A DNA stretch of 64,000 nucleotides from Acanthosepion esculentum (GCA_964036315.1 OZ038485.1:101971841-102035840), one strand, 5' to 3'. Shown: positions 1-11,825, numbered from the stretch's first letter. Notes: a model not told the origin generated them from the sequence alone. Translations and numbers: made by a program.

Positions 1-255
1 TCTTTTATTCTTTACACATCCTGCATTTAATAGGAGTAGACAGGTTTGCCCATCATCCGGTTCAAACTCCTCCCCAGTCTTTTGAACAAGAGTAGAGATT
101 TATCCCTTGTTTCCTACTTAGGATTGGGTTTCCGGTACTTGCTAAAGCCTGCTTCATTTGTTCTTTCCCACGCTAATAGGAGTCCACACAGTAACCCTCT
201 ATCTTGAAGGGCTTTTGGGCCTTATATTGGGTTAACATTAGTAAAAAAAAAAAAA
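1..255 (+). mobile_element. LINE family B, 3' tail
   Basis: The segment ends with the family B 3' signature (cagtaaccctctatctt, then gggccttatattgggtt) followed by an A-run at 242-254. The same ending occurs near 840-900, 5270-5310 and 38380-38430. Upstream of about 160 it is too decayed to read as protein. It runs off the left edge of the window. It is a 5'-truncated non-LTR retrotransposon relic and no function remains. Confidence 0.55.
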
Positions 256-399
256 TTTTTTTTAAATATCTATAAATATACCTTCTCAGATTATAAATTA
301 AGAAACTCAATTTATTAGCCGTCCAGAGTCACAATATATAAGAAATGAGAAGGACTTTGAAAGCAGAATTCAAATTTTTAGCTAAGTTATACTAGGTCA

Positions 400-905
400 A
401 ACTAAATCTTGCTCATCCTCTGGTTTTAACTTTCCAACCTCAACTGCAGTGTGGATAATGAATTGTTTTCCACCCTTCAACCACTTTCCCTAGATAGCAT
501 CTCACTGCTCTACCACCATTTTCATAGCAGATGTTTGGACGAAATATATTCTCAAGTTCCATTAGTCCAGATCTTCACAACTAGGATCTGCCATGCTACA
601 TAAACTGAGCCAACTCATCCTCATTCCCTTCATATTTCATTGGTAAGGATTAAGTGCCAATAAGACAGTTTCTTCTTCATAACTGTTGCAATGTGGAATA
701 GACTCCTGAGGGGATGCTTCCCTGATCGTTACAATTTTAACCTCTTCAAGTCAAGGTTCAACCATTATCTATTCTACATATCCTCATAATATGCACCCCT
801 TGATCATCCCGATACACCCTCCCATTCTCCATTCAGTAACCTCAGTCTACCTCAGGTGGCACTTAGGGCTTGTATTGGATGAACTATCACAAGTAACTTG
901 AACCT
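400..905 (+). pseudogene. LINE family B reverse-transcriptase C-terminal relic
   Basis: Broken frames encode the last part of a CR1/jockey-like LINE ORF2. Around 690-780 the frame reads MWNRLLRGCFPDRYNFNLF, the conserved 'LWN.LP..CFPD.YN...FK' tail. Related copies lie at 4950-5325, 14430-15245 (minus) and 37905-38440. Catalytic RT motifs are absent because the copy is 5' truncated, and stops and frameshifts are frequent. The 3' UTR ends near 900. This is a dead non-LTR fragment; its clade is not firmly assigned. Confidence 0.6.
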
Positions 906-3640
906 TCAAATTAAGGAAAAACCACGAAACTGTCAGCAAATAAAAAAGCCAACCCAATCAGTTAATAATTGTGAATTGTTCAATCATCATAGCAAAATTT
1001 ACCACCACAAAATTTAATTCACCCTCAGTTTTTCTTAATATAGCTAACTAATCATCTTGTACATTTTTTCACGTTTTTTTTATTTAAAACAAAAAATAAA
1101 TAAAAGATATATACAGATAAAAACGGTATGAAAACTTTAGTATAAACTTTAAAAGGAAAAAAATAAGCAGTTACTTAACACTAACAGTACTGTAAAATTA
1201 AAACAGCATAGAACAACTTTTTTTCACGTCTCGGTTTACTTACGTCAGGGCCTAGTGTTTTGTTGTTTTTTATGTCACTGTGATAAAAATATCTAAATTA
1301 GAGAAATTATAACCATTAATCAATATCGCTTATTATCAATGCTGATAATTACTTTGAATAAAAGTGTAAAAAAGTTTTCTTTTACAAGTTATTAAAAATC
1401 GTTCCGTAATTGACCACAACAATTTGTGTAGCAGTTGCTGTAGGTCCGCGCGTTCAACACTGAGTACAATATGAAGTAAAAACGTGTACGATTCGGACGG
1501 AAGAAGTATGAAAAAATAACATATGATTTCTTAGGCATTTAACAAAATTAAATTTAGAAATCTGAAAAAGAGATAAATTAAAAAGTAAACCTTTTCTTTT
1601 AGAAACAAATTCAAAACAATATTTTCGATATAAAAAAACAAGAAATGACTGACTTTTTTTATTTAATTAGCGAAGATTACAAAGTTCCAGTCTAAAAGAC
1701 TGTGATAATTTATAATTCTGTCATTTGTAAAAACATGTTTGTGCTTTATTTCCAAATTAAAAATTTAAAAAATAACGTCAAGAAATGGTTTCTACGGAAC
1801 CAAAATAACATGTGCAGAGCCAAATAATACGAAAACGAAAATAAAACCTACACTAATTCTGTTAGACAATTCTTTTAGGAAAAAAAAGGAAAAAAAAAAA
1901 CAAAAGACTGATTTTTTTTTTCCATTCAAATTGCATTCAATGTAAATTACTAAAAATAAAACACTTCACATGTTAAATAAAATTAATAAAACTAACACAT
2001 TTAAATGAAATCTATCAGGTAGATTTTTTACTCTTTTACGGCAGCCACCAAAATTGTTGGTTTGGTTACGTTTAGGTGATTTTTTTTCCTCTTATTTTTT
2101 TTATATCTAATTTAAGTTCATTATAGTTGATTTTTAAATACTTTTTTTTTTACCGTGTCGAAATGATTAATACTATATCATCAAAACTTTCAAAACAAGT
2201 CGTGCTCACAAATAAATGTAAAAAAATAACAAAAAAACAAAACAATAATGAACATTCATAGTAACACAACGAATATAATCGAAAGCTTACTATGCACTCA
2301 CGGGATATATATTTTTTTAAAACCGGCAAATCTTAGACCTTCGATCTTTTTCTTCGGGTAATCTGTCAGCTCTTAGAAGATGGAATATTGCGCAATAATC
2401 ATTTAAATTCAAGTGAAAACGTTGTAAATCAGCAGTTGAGCGTTACGTGTACAAAGTACAAAAAGGTTAAAGGATGGAGACCTGGAAAATGCGTTCAATT
2501 TAATAGCCAGTGACACTTCCTTTTAATAGCCACGACGTCTTCCAAACCGGCAAATTCGGTTTGTGGTTATGAATTTGTTGACCAAACTAATTTCTTTTTT
2601 ACGGTTTTTTTTTTTTTAATTTAATTATCTACTTGACAGTTTTGTACAAATAACAGTATGAAATTATATCTCCTACTCTCCTGTCTGTCGAATATGAAAA
2701 CTTCTCATTTCATAGAAAAAGTTTTAAACAAAAAAATGGAATAAAAAGAGCGTTTTTTTTAAAAAAAAAAAAAAATTCGCAACAACAGACAGACATTCAA
2801 ATTAATATTGGTTTTCAATTTTCACAGTTTAAGCACAATGCTCTAAAACTGGGAGTTTAAATAAATTAATTTTAATTTAATTAATTAATCAATATTTTTT
2901 TTAATCTGATTACTTTTTTTAACTTTGTAAACTTTTCTTTACACATCGAAGTTCGCTTTAGTTTAAGCTCACGCTTCAGAGTGCCACCCTCCCCGGGCAG
3001 TCTCACCTTCGGAAGAGGGCTGGTGTCATTACCCGGCAACAAAACCCACAAAAAAGAAGTGACGAGGGAGCTTGATCAATTTTTCCACGGTATTGCCGTG
3101 TAAAACTACTTTTTAAAATTGACCTTGTGTCACATTCGGTACCGACGTGGCGGCACTGAAAAATACAATACCCTTTTTTTTTTACTGTTTAAAAAACGAT
3201 TTATTAATTTAATAATTATCACCAGTGATAAAAAAAAGTACCATTTCCCAAATTAGAATACAATACAGACAGCATTATTTATTTTTTTAATCTTATTTTT
3301 TAGTAGAAAATCAGCCTGTTCTATAACAAATGGTGCCTTCAACATCATACAAACAATAAAAATTAATTTTCTTCATAATCACTCTTGTATATGTTTGTAT
3401 GTGTGAGGGAAAGAGAGAGTATACTTACCTTTTTTTATTCATAAAATCATATCGAATACTTTAAAAATATTTGTTAATGCATCCACATTAGTATAGCTTG
3501 AAATATTTGTGATTTAGAATGAGTATATAGTAGAGAAAAAATCTTGTTTAAATTTGATTAGAAATTGTTTCTTCTTAGCAATATTAAAATCCCTAATCAT
3601 ACTTTTTCCCTTGAAATAACTCCGAGTTGTCTCCCTTGAA
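906..3640. other. AT-rich stretch with possible 5' exons, no coding sequence
   Basis: No protein-coding or transposon signal was recognised. The stretch is rich in poly-A/T runs. Two short patches are less AT-rich and contain CpGs: 1425-1500 and 2940-3160. On the minus strand two splice-donor-like sites are visible: cctgac/gtaagt near 1247 and ccgaag/gtgaga near 3014. They could close noncoding 5' exons of a leftward gene, but neither an acceptor nor a coding exon could be tied to them. A promoter or 5' UTR role is inference only. Confidence 0.25.
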
Positions 3641-3802
3641 CAATCTTACAAACCCAGATTCTTAATTGTATTTTTCTTCTGTCTTCTTAATTTTTTTTTT
3701 CTTGCTCCTTAATAATGTTTTTCTTTTTCTTATATTCTTTCACACTCAGTAACCACCCCTACATCTTAGTGGTTTTGTTGTTTTGCTTGGGGTGAAATGA
3801 TT
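3640..3802 (+). mobile_element. LINE family A, 3' UTR tail
   Basis: It matches the 3' ends of the copies at 11405-11815, 11826-12605 and 53030-53635: a 'cactcagtaaccac...cttagtggttttgttg' block, then 'cttggggtgaaatgattaaa' and an A-rich end. No coding part is left. It is a severely 5'-truncated non-LTR element. Confidence 0.55.
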
Positions 3803-4469
3803 AAAAGAAAATATTTAAAAGTGATCTGTGATTTCTGCTAACTTTCAAAACCAAAAGCTCTTAGCACATTTTCTTTGTTTTCTGTCTTTTTTTGTTGTTT
3901 TTTTTTATCCAAGTCTACTGAAAATAAATTCTTTTTGTTCAAATTCACCTATTATTCATATTCCTTCTATAAAGGTCATCCAAGCAAGAGAACAGATGGT
4001 AAATTACTATCATTCAGAGAAATCTGTAAAACGTCATTAGAACTATTCTCACTATTTATATCATTATTGATTTTAAGATTTTGAAATTACTAGATTGGTC
4101 AGGACAAAAAAAATTCTTGCTTTCAACTCATCTGACCATATCACCTTACATACTGACTACCTTACACACTGAAACACTTGAGCACACAAAAGCAAGGGAA
4201 AAATGGACTCTGCAAATTAATGGTAATGCCAATAGTAATATTAGCGATTTCCTAATAAGGAAACATTTGGTATTCATTGACTGCAAAACAAGTGCTAAGT
4301 TGAAAGCTATAAAATCTTTCCCTAAAAATAATTTATCAAGAAAATAAGTTTTCAAGTGTACTAATTGTTGTCACTCTTTCCAGTATTAATGGGGGGTTTC
4401 CTTCCTAACCTTTTATCCAATATAGTGTGGAATGTCAACATCTTGATTATGTCATTATTTTCTCTTCAA

Positions 4470-4800
4470 GATACATGAGTTATCCATTTTAGTTGTTATT
4501 GCCATTGAAAGTTCTAAGTGATGTGGTTTCTGTTATTTAATACAGTTCTTTATTTGTGACTGTGTAGCACCAGTCAATGAGGCTTGGAGAAGGATGGCCA
4601 TCTCTAAGACCTACATGCTTCATTTCCTGGAAATCATTTTTGATCATTTATCTGCTAAAGCATTTGTATACAGCTGACAGTTTAGATATTTCTGAATGAG
4701 TTTGGTGTCATTCATGACATCCATTTGAAAATGTAAATCTGATGAGGCTATTAAGAACATGACTCAAGTTCTTAGATTAATGTTTTAGTTTTGTAGCAAC
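4470..4800. repeat. Dispersed repeat, also at 40970-41760
   Basis: The segment aligns by eye with 40970-41760. Shared blocks include 'ttagttgtt', 'tttctgttattta', 'tgtagcaccagtc' and 'tctagatctgacatggctgtgtaagaac'-like text. The copy here lacks the hAT insertion present in the other one, so it acts as an empty-site reference. The element class is unknown. Confidence 0.45.
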
Positions 4801-4949
4801 TTGCGGTGTTGGGTGAAACTACCCCTAGCGCAGCCTATTCTATGTTCAAATACCTTATCTTCTGTACTAAATTTGTTATAACTGATCCATAAACTAAGGT
4901 ATTTGAAGTGTTTAGCATTTATTAATTCCACATTCTGAATTTTTATGAT

Positions 4950-5325
4950 GGATTCAGATTATAAGCTATCACTGATTTCATTGCTTCAGAATTTCACAGC
5001 TAAAACCCATCATGTCACATACACTAGGACAAATCATCTCCATTCTCTTCATATTCCATTAGTAAGAAGGAAGTTCCACTTGAACAAATTCTTTCCAAGA
5101 GTTGCTACTTTGTAGAATAAACTCTCAAGAGGATGCTTCTCTGATCACCACAATCTTAACTTCTTCAAGTCCAGAGTCAACTGCTATCTTTCCTACATGG
5201 CCTAATTAATCCGTGTGTCTTATTTCCTTCTCTTACATTCACGCAACAACCTCATTCAGTAGACTTCTACATTGGGTGGCTCTTGGGCCTTGTATTGGGG
5301 GAAACAATTAGTAAAAAAATTTCCA
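4950..5325 (+). pseudogene. LINE family B C-terminal relic with 3' tail
   Basis: This is another 5'-truncated family B copy: a 'cacagctaaaacccatcatg' block, the CFPD-type tail around 5110-5190, then the 3' signature 'ggctcttgggccttgtattg' and an A-run near 5312. It is interrupted by stops, and no catalytic residues are included. The copy at 37905-38440 is a closer match to an intact reading. Confidence 0.55.
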
Positions 5326-6160
5326 GGCCATAGTTTCTGTTTTGGAAACGTTTTTCTTGAGTCTTATTTTGCACAGAGGATGCTCCTTACAAATACTTTG
5401 TAGATGCTTTACAAGTTGTATTTATAGATGCACTCTGTGATCAAATCCATATCAGCACCTAATAATATTTCACATGATTCATGGTATCCTGTCTTTTGAT
5501 TACGTCATGTCGTGGGTACTTCAGATGTGTTTCCAGTCATGTCACTCATGACCCACTCTGGTCAAATTTTGTTGATAAATATGAAATCACTTATGTTTTG
5601 ACTTAGGTTTTAGCAATTTACTAAGCTGAGCTAAGTAAGGCACAAAGCCAACAGACGGGAAATAGGAAGAAGAAGACTATGTTGTACCAAGTGTGAATGG
5701 CCTGCCAGCTTTCAAAGTCATATGTAAAATTCTGACTTATTCAGGTTCAAGCAACAACTTTGAATGAGTATTAATGGGAAATACAAAATCGTCTCAAAGC
5801 ATTTACTGTTTGCATATTTTCAACCCATGTACCAATAGCTTATGTTTAAACCCAGGATTTTAATGTTGACTTTTTGCCCCGCTCAACTAGAGAGTCAGTC
5901 TGGTTAAATAAATAACAATAAATAAACTGCCTTGTTTTGGAACTGGCATTGTTATTGGAAATAAAGAAGTCACCATGAGTCAGTATTGAAATTACAGTCT
6001 GCACCAAATTTCTCTCTGTTAATCAATAACAAATAAACGTCTTGGTGATTCACTAACCTCTGGCCAAGGGATTGTTTATAGATCTCCATCAGAGAACAAA
6101 CTTTTGGAATTCTTTATGATTAGGCAAAAACATTTTGTAGCTTCACACAAATACAAGATC
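5326..6160. other. Unassigned AT-rich spacer
   Basis: No convincing coding, RNA or repeat feature was seen here. The longest reading frames have no recognisable motifs. Confidence 0.4.
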
Positions 6161-6162
6161 TC

Positions 6163-6535
6163 ATTTACACTATTTACATTGTTTGGACTGTTGTCCTCAT
6201 CTTTGTTGCCATATTCACGACGTTTCAACCTTTGTATGCTCCAGTTTTCTTCAGGTGACTGGAATTTTGAACTGAACCCTTTATTTCGTCCACCAGAGTA
6301 GATTGTTCTAATTCCATGTGCCACGCCTCTTCCAGATATCTGTTTTAGTTATTTTCCTTTAGTAACTCAACTCTCCAAGTTTTTGTTCACCTCTGCTGTG
6401 GCCACAATTTTTAGGGGTCAAGTCACTGGATTACTTCAACTAGCACTTCTATCCAGCAGGCCATGTGACCTTTGGTTCAAACAATGTAAATAGTGTAAAT
6501 AGTTACCTCATCTCAGAAATATAGACAGATACTGA
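6163..6535 (+). mobile_element. Fold-back tRNA-SINE, copy 1
   Basis: The 5' half (6163-6475) is the reverse complement of the SINE unit: inverted tail, body and tRNA-like head. It is then joined directly to the sense 3' end (gtaaatagt..., then the terminal 'cctcatctcagaaatatag' block to about 6535). The inverted tail reads, on the minus strand, CTGAAGA ... GGTT-GAAACGTC, a hammerhead-like core. I did not find a convincing target-site duplication for this copy. Related copies: 24746-25182, 39854-40287, 42310-42677, 48456-48967 and 50524-50993. Confidence 0.6.
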
Positions 6536-6880
6536 ACATCTCAGTTGAAAGAAAATTATACGCCACAAAAACATCATATTCGTCTTATGCACTTATGACT
6601 CTACATTCACAGTGCCAGTGCATACTACCCTCAAACTCACTAATTAATTGGGAACCACAGGCAGTGCATTGTGACCCTAGATATCTTATCAATATTTGCT
6701 TTTTTTCTACTTACATTTATATACATTACAAATTAAACTAAGTACAATTGACTCTGAAGGGATGTATAGTGTAGTTTAGTGTTACTGATTCACAGGAAGT
6801 AGTATGCACTCACCTGCCTCATGGGTAATAGCTATAGCTATTTATAGTCTTTGTAATTTCATATGTAAATAAGTCACCCC
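6536..6880. other. Spacer, possible Gypsy 3' flank
   Basis: No coding signal. The segment lies just beyond the C-terminal end of the minus-strand Gypsy pol and could hold its LTR. I could not identify TG...CA ends or a second LTR copy. Confidence 0.3.
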
Positions 6881-9306
6881 ATCTCCCTGTACCAAAAAGG
6901 TTTTATCCCTCTATTTTCCATGATACTTCTTCTGGGAGCTTTTGTCTCCTTACTATCTTCCTCCTTCTCCTGAAGAGATTCTCTAGATATGGGAGATCAT
7001 GATCTTTTTCTTTTTTCATAGGAGTGGTCCTCCAACAATTGTTCATCTTCAGAGTCTATATCATTCTCAATTTCATTGTCATGTTTCGTCTTGCCCCGAC
7101 ATGACACTTATGCCTTCATTACTTTCAGGCTCACTGTACATTTCTTCATTGCTATCATGTTGCAATCTAATTTGGTCTGCATGTGCTAATTTCTTTCTAT
7201 TATCATAGTGTTCTGTCCACTTTGCATTATAAATCTTGCCTCTTGTAGATTAGATTCACTATTCTTTTTATACAATAGTTTTTCATTGGTAGCATAAGAC
7301 ATGGTCAATGGGGCTCTAATTTGTCTACGCATGAGGGCAAACAGGCTTTTCAATTTTCCAGTATGTGATATTGTCCTATAGCTTAGCAACAATCTAGGAA
7401 GAAATGTTTCTCTCTTTTCTTTCCATTGTACACATATTTTCAACCTGTTTTTTTCTAGTTTGCACCATCCTTTCTGCTAATCCATTTGATTGTGGTTGGT
7501 ATGGTGGGGTTTTATATGGTTTGCATCCAATTTTGTTCAACCACTGGCATAGTTCCTTGTCAGAGAACTCTGGGGTGTTGTCAGATACTAGCAATTTCGG
7601 AATTCCATTTCTTGAAAATATGATCCTTAATACTTGATTCACGGTTGAACTTCTTTTGTTTTAAACCTGTATTACTTATGGCCAGCCTGAATACGAATCT
7701 ACCAGTATTAGTAATAATGTCACTCCATTAAGATGGGCATGATCCATGTGTACTCTGTCCCAAGGTTGGAACTTTTTAGGCCATGTATGTGTTTTTGTCT
7801 TAATTTTTTCTTTAATTACACATTTTATACCTTTTTATGTATTATTCTACATATGTAGAATAGCCTGGCCACCATGCCTCTAGCCTTAATCTCCTTTGTG
7901 TAAACGTTATTTCGCTATGAACAACGTCATGTATGCTTTTTATAATTTTGCTCCTTTGCATTGCTGATAGAACCACTACATCTCCATTACAAATTACACA
8001 TTTTTCTATGGCTAACTTGTGTTTAACGTCTTCAAAATACCTTTCTGCCCGTGAGCAATTATTCCACTTTTTATCCTGAACAATATACTGTTCAATATGA
8101 GATCTCACTTCGTATCCTCAGCTAATTTGTATATCAGTTTCCACCCAGTATAAGAAAGTATCTTCAGATTTTTCCTTCTCTTTCTCACTTTCAAAAGTAA
8201 TGAACTTGAATCTCAACAAAGTGTCTACACTCGGAATGGTGTTGCCTTTCACATACTCAATATCAAAATCAAGCGTCATTAACATCGAGGCCCATCTTAG
8301 AATTCTAGCAGACATTACCTTAAGAAGTTTCTTCCTAGGATTAAATATGAATTCTAAACGTCTATGGTCAAACCTTAGTAGGAATTTCTTTCCAATCAAA
8401 AACTGACACGCTCTATTTGTCATCCATATTGTGGCTCAATATTTGAGGAGTTCAATTCAACTTTTGACAATTTTCTCAACAGATACATAATAGGATGACC
8501 ATCCTGAGCTAATATTTCTAAAATTGAGTGTTCACTTGCATCAGTTGTTACTACGATTTCCTTTCTAGGGTCAAATATTTTTACTACTGGCTTCTTTGCC
8601 AGAACAGCTTTTAAATTTTCAAATGCCACTTGCCATTCTTTTGTCTAAATGAATTCCACATTCTTTTTTCTTAAAGCAATAAAAGGTTCTGTCAATTCAG
8701 AGTATCGCTCTACATATTGTCTGTAGAAATTTACTAGTCCTAAGAAAGATTCCAATTCTTTTTTGTTCATAGCTACTTCAACTTTTATTATTTTGTCAAT
8801 TAATGATTGGTCTGGCGATATGCCTTCATTAGATATGGAATATCCCCAAAATGATATTTCTTTAGTGTTGTGCACACATTTTTTTCATTAATTGTTAATC
8901 TAGCATTTTTTAACTTATTCAAAACCATACTGGTTTTCCATTTTAATTCTTTGTTATTAATAGCACCAATACAAATGTCATCCTGGTAGCATATTGAATT
9001 TGTTTTATCACTACAGATAACTTCCACTATAGTCCTCTGAAAAATCGCACGTGCAGTTTTAATTCCATGCAGCATTCTTTTCTGTCTTAATAAGCCTATT
9101 GGCATGTTTATTGTTATGACTTCTTTAAAGTCTTTGTCAATAGGTATTTGATAGTATGCCGACTTTAGATCAATTTTAGAAAATGTTTTCATACCTGCAA
9201 GGGAGTTCAAAGCCCATTCTCCATTGGGGATAGGATATGAGTTGGCACATATTTTGTGCCTTACACCTATTTTGTAGTCACCACAAATGTGCACAAAAAA
9301 AAACAC
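6880..9306 (-). pseudogene. Ty3/Gypsy-type pol (RT-RNase H-integrase), degenerate
   Basis: Reading leftward from 9306, the fragments follow the canonical Gypsy pol order. Reverse transcriptase (9306-8800) includes FSKIDLKSAYYQIPID, the motif A aspartate block, and CYQDDICIG, the YxDD catalytic site. A connection domain with NEGISPDQ and FLGLVNFYRQYVE lies at 8875-8645. RNase H (8629-8420) carries the TTDASEHS aspartate. The integrase H2C2 region (8108-7842) retains its histidines but has lost one cysteine. The integrase core follows, with HMDHAH near 7735-7755, then LVSDN and NGLAER (7642-7400), so the D,D,E residues are visible. At least six frame changes and stops break it. Gag and protease are missing: the element stops abruptly at 9306, where it abuts a different LINE. 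It resembles the K02A2.6-like Gypsy polyproteins common in invertebrates. It cannot make a functional product. Confidence 0.9.
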
Positions 9307-9866
9307 ACATATTTTACATAGATAAAGCTCTTCATAAGGTGTAGGATGTACTCATGAGAACAAAGGCATGGGCTTCCAGGAACCCCTTCAATAAGTCTAC
9401 TGGAATCTTTTCTAACCAATCCGAGGGCTCCAACTACAACAGAGATTGTTGATGTTCTCATGTGCCACATTTTCGAAATTTTGATTCCAAGGTCCTTGTA
9501 TTTTGATAGCTTTTTGAAGATAGTCAAAGATACATTGCAATCTGCAGGGACTGCCATATCAATAAGGAGGCACTTTTTTTGTTTGAGGTCTCTAATAACA
9601 ATGTCTGGGTGGTTGGCTGTATGCATTGTGTAGTCCCATAAAATTGTAATAGGTCTCATCTCCATAACCAGGTCTGAGTGGTGTTCATACCAATTTCCTT
9701 CAGTTTCCTTCTCATAGAAGTTGCAGTTTTTTCAGTGCAGATACTGGCCCACCCTGTCATGCCGGGTTTTATATTCAGTAGGTGCCAGTACCATGCAACC
9801 TGATACAAGATGATCAATTGTTTCTGAATATTTATCACAGAATCTACATTTTGGGCTAACACAATA

Positions 9867-9870
<4 letters not shown>
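9307..9870 (-). pseudogene. RLE-type LINE C-terminus (zinc knuckle + restriction-like endonuclease)
   Basis: On the minus strand the fragment starts with a zinc knuckle, CRFCDKYSETIDHLVSGC (C-x2-C-x8-H-x4-C; about 9845-9790). It continues after a frameshift into a PD-(D/E)xK-like restriction endonuclease: HPDIVIRD, then KKCLLIDMAVPAD (about 9610-9540). This order (RT, CCHC, endonuclease) is the established C-terminal layout of R2/R4/NeSL-like LINEs that encode a restriction-like endonuclease. RT is missing. At its 5' side the fragment meets an (ATT)n microsatellite, and at its 3' side the truncated Gypsy pol. It is a dead fragment. Confidence 0.75.

Positions 9871-9906
<36 letters not shown>
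9868..9906. repeat. (ATT)n microsatellite
   Basis: About 12 copies of a TAT/ATT trinucleotide follow the end of the RLE LINE fragment directly. Confidence 0.9.
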
Positions 9907-9908
<2 letters not shown>

Positions 9909-10117
9909 ACTTGATATGTTCAAAGTAAAATTGGTATTAACCAGCCAATGTTTATAAAATTTTCAGGAAATATCAATTTTAGCTTATAATATCTTTATAA
10001 TAACATTTTTGGTGGTGTGAGGTTTTATTATGCAGGCCAAGGGTTTTTTATATTCTTATTAATAAATATATATAATACTATAGTTATCAATGTTTATTTT
10101 TTAATGTCAAACATATA

Positions 10118-10500
10118 AAGACTGTCATGGGTATAAAGAAAGACATACCCTCAAGAGAAAAACAAGACGTTGTGAAGTTATTGTGTCATGGGAAAACAAA
10201 GATGGAAATTGCAGAAAAGTTGAACAGAGAGCAATCAAAAAAGGAAATTAGAAACAGTGGCAAGATATGAAGAAGAAAACAACCGGCTTTAAGAATGTGA
10301 CAAAAGTGATGTGAGAAAAATGTAGAGTAATAAGCAATAAAAAATAAGTGACCAGCCTGAAAATATTTGAAGAAACTGGTGTTACAAATATAGTGAAATG
10401 ATGCAAAATATTCAGAACAATGGCTAATGAAAGCAAGTAAACTATCATCTTTAAGTAAACATGGCAAAGAGAAACATATGACATTATGACATATATTATG
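10118..10500 (+). pseudogene. Tc1/mariner-type transposase N-terminus, degenerate
   Basis: From the ATG at about 10127 the frame reads MGIKKDIPSREKQDVVKLL, then GKTKMEIAEKLNRE, a paired helix-turn-helix start typical of Tc1-like transposases ('..KRDLTPEEKAAIVKLL..GKST.EIAKKL'). After a frameshift, a second stretch near 10360-10420 gives KIFEETGVTNIVK and FRTMANESK, which match the second helix-turn-helix region. The DDE catalytic domain is absent and several stops interrupt the copy. No terminal inverted repeat was found. Only the N-terminal third of the family remains. Confidence 0.6.
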
Positions 10501-10644
10501 ACAAATTAATCAAACGGATCTCCCCAAAATTCATGAAATTATCTAAATAAGTCAAAATAATCTGCTTAAAACTGTACTGAATTATTTAAACAAGTGAAGA
10601 AAAAAAGTAAGTTTATTGAATTAATTTTGATTATTAATATAAGC

Positions 10645-10785
10645 ATTAGAAGATTATTCAAATGTTTCTCTCATGGTCAGCTCTATGTAGCAATGTCCAA
10701 AGTAGAAATTTCATGTGGACTTAGCATAATGACAATAAGAAACTTATAAAAATAAAGATGTCTTGCTGACAATGTTGTTCATACA
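10645..10785 (+). pseudogene. Helitron/Pif1-like helicase C-terminal fragment
   Basis: One frame reads CFSHGQLYVAMSKVEISCGL followed by a short tail ending NVVHTDVL. The SHGQLYVAMSRV motif is the conserved motif VI region of Pif1-type helicases found at the C-terminus of Helitron RepHel proteins, and NVV..E/D-V-L resembles the usual final residues. Only about 45 codons remain, with two stops. Neither the Rep domain nor a CTRR hairpin end was seen. It could instead be a scrap of a cellular Pif1 gene, but the context favours a Helitron. Confidence 0.55.
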
Positions 10786-11040
10786 GATGTTTTAAAGTGG
10801 AGAACCGAGTTCAAATCCCAGTCGGATTCATTACATTCACTTATGCACAAATACCCTTGGGTTAGGTATGAATCCACCTCCTCTCCCTCCATCTCAGGAC
10901 AGTCTGGGTCCTTTAGCTTTATTTGGCAACTAGTCTACCGCAAAAAGAAACTGTGGGAAAGTTAAGTAAGTCATGAATCGAAAGAGACATGATCGCCCAA
11001 GTATGTTTCATGTATGACACGTAACTGACTGAAGGTAACT
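10786..11040 (+). mobile_element. SINE family F2, 5'-truncated copy
   Basis: It starts inside the tRNA-like head at the B-box-like 'gagttcaaatcccagtc'. The F2 body follows ('cccttgggttaggtatgaatcc', '...cagtctgggtcctttagc', 'ggcaactagtctacc'). Its closest relatives in the window are 35610-35790 and, in reverse, 36055-36415. Confidence 0.6.
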
Positions 11041-11184
11041 TCAATGACAACTTACTTTTCTGTTTATAGGACGGGTATTTGGCTAGTGAATAAAAACTTA
11101 TTTTGCACTTATATTGTTTGCATAATAAAACCCGACACTTTCCAAACAAGATATTCTAAATATTTTTAATAGGGTTAGATATTA

Positions 11185-11402
11185 TAAGCTGAGCAGGTGT
11201 GGGTAGTGTAATAGTTATTAGCATGGAAAAAGGAATCAGTGAGTTACGTTCAAATTCCAGCTTAGTCAGTTGCATTCAATTTTGCATTAATACTCTTAGA
11301 AAAGGTATGATTCTATCATTTTTTTCCCTAACTATGAGTGAAATAGCAGGGTAGACTGGGCTTTCTAACATTAGATGGCAGCCAGTAAAGGAAAACAATT
11401 AC
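11185..11402 (+). mobile_element. SINE family F2
   Basis: The tRNA-like head begins 'gtgggtagtgtaatagttat'; an A-box-like 'tagtgtaatagttat' and a B-box-like 'gttcaaattccag' are visible. The F2 body follows ('ggtatgattc', 'tagggtagactggg'-like text). It directly precedes a LINE A fragment. Confidence 0.6.
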
Positions 11403-11404
11403 TT

Positions 11405-11815
11405 TGAATTGAAAATTTCTTAGACTAATGTTTTCCACTGACATGAAGTGGAAAGATTATATATATATATATATACTGAATCAATTACTAGGTCTGCTGA
11501 GTTTGTTCAATGTAATGCTAGACAATTTTTCTTGTCAGAATCAATCTTAAATATTTATAAATCTACCATTTATCTATGCTTTGAATATTGCTGCTACATA
11601 TGGTTTGGTGCTCCTGCTATATATTTAGAGGTCCTTGAAAACCAAAAAAGTATCTGCAATGTTATTGGTCCTGACCTGGCATCTTCTTAATTCTTATTCT
11701 TTTATTGTCCTCTCCTTAATAGTTGTTTTTCTTATATCCTCTAAGACTCAGTAGCCTTTTGCATCTTAGTAGCTTTATTGTTTTGCTTGGAGTGAAATGA
11801 TTAAAAATTAAAAAT
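11405..11815 (+). pseudogene. LINE family A C-terminal relic, internally deleted
   Basis: The frame gives IYKSTIYLCFEYCCYIWFGA and NVIGPDLASS, matching the 'YKSTI.PC.EYCCHIWFGAP' thumb region of CR1/jockey-like LINE reverse transcriptases. The following 'YFHGNCS...' block seen in sister copies is deleted, and the sequence jumps to the 3' UTR ('tagtagctttattg', then 'gaaatgattaaaaa'). A (TA)8 tract at 11457-11474 has expanded inside the RT-coding part; the sister copy at about 11928 has only 'ctatattg'. The copy is dead. Confidence 0.65.
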
Positions 11816-11825
11816 TAAAAAACAA

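Noticed and set aside
2940..3160. A spliceosomal snRNA or other structured RNA on the minus strand
   Set aside because: The GC-rich patch has no Sm site or known snRNA motif that I can place; left as a possible 5' exon only.
3828..4347. Overlapping frames of 60-90 codons
   Set aside because: They are in several frames on both strands, with AT-driven composition and no motif; this is expected by chance at this base composition.
6880..9306. An intact Gypsy retrotransposon or endogenous retrovirus
   Set aside because: There are many frameshifts and stops, no gag, protease or env, no LTR pair, and an abrupt truncation at 9306.
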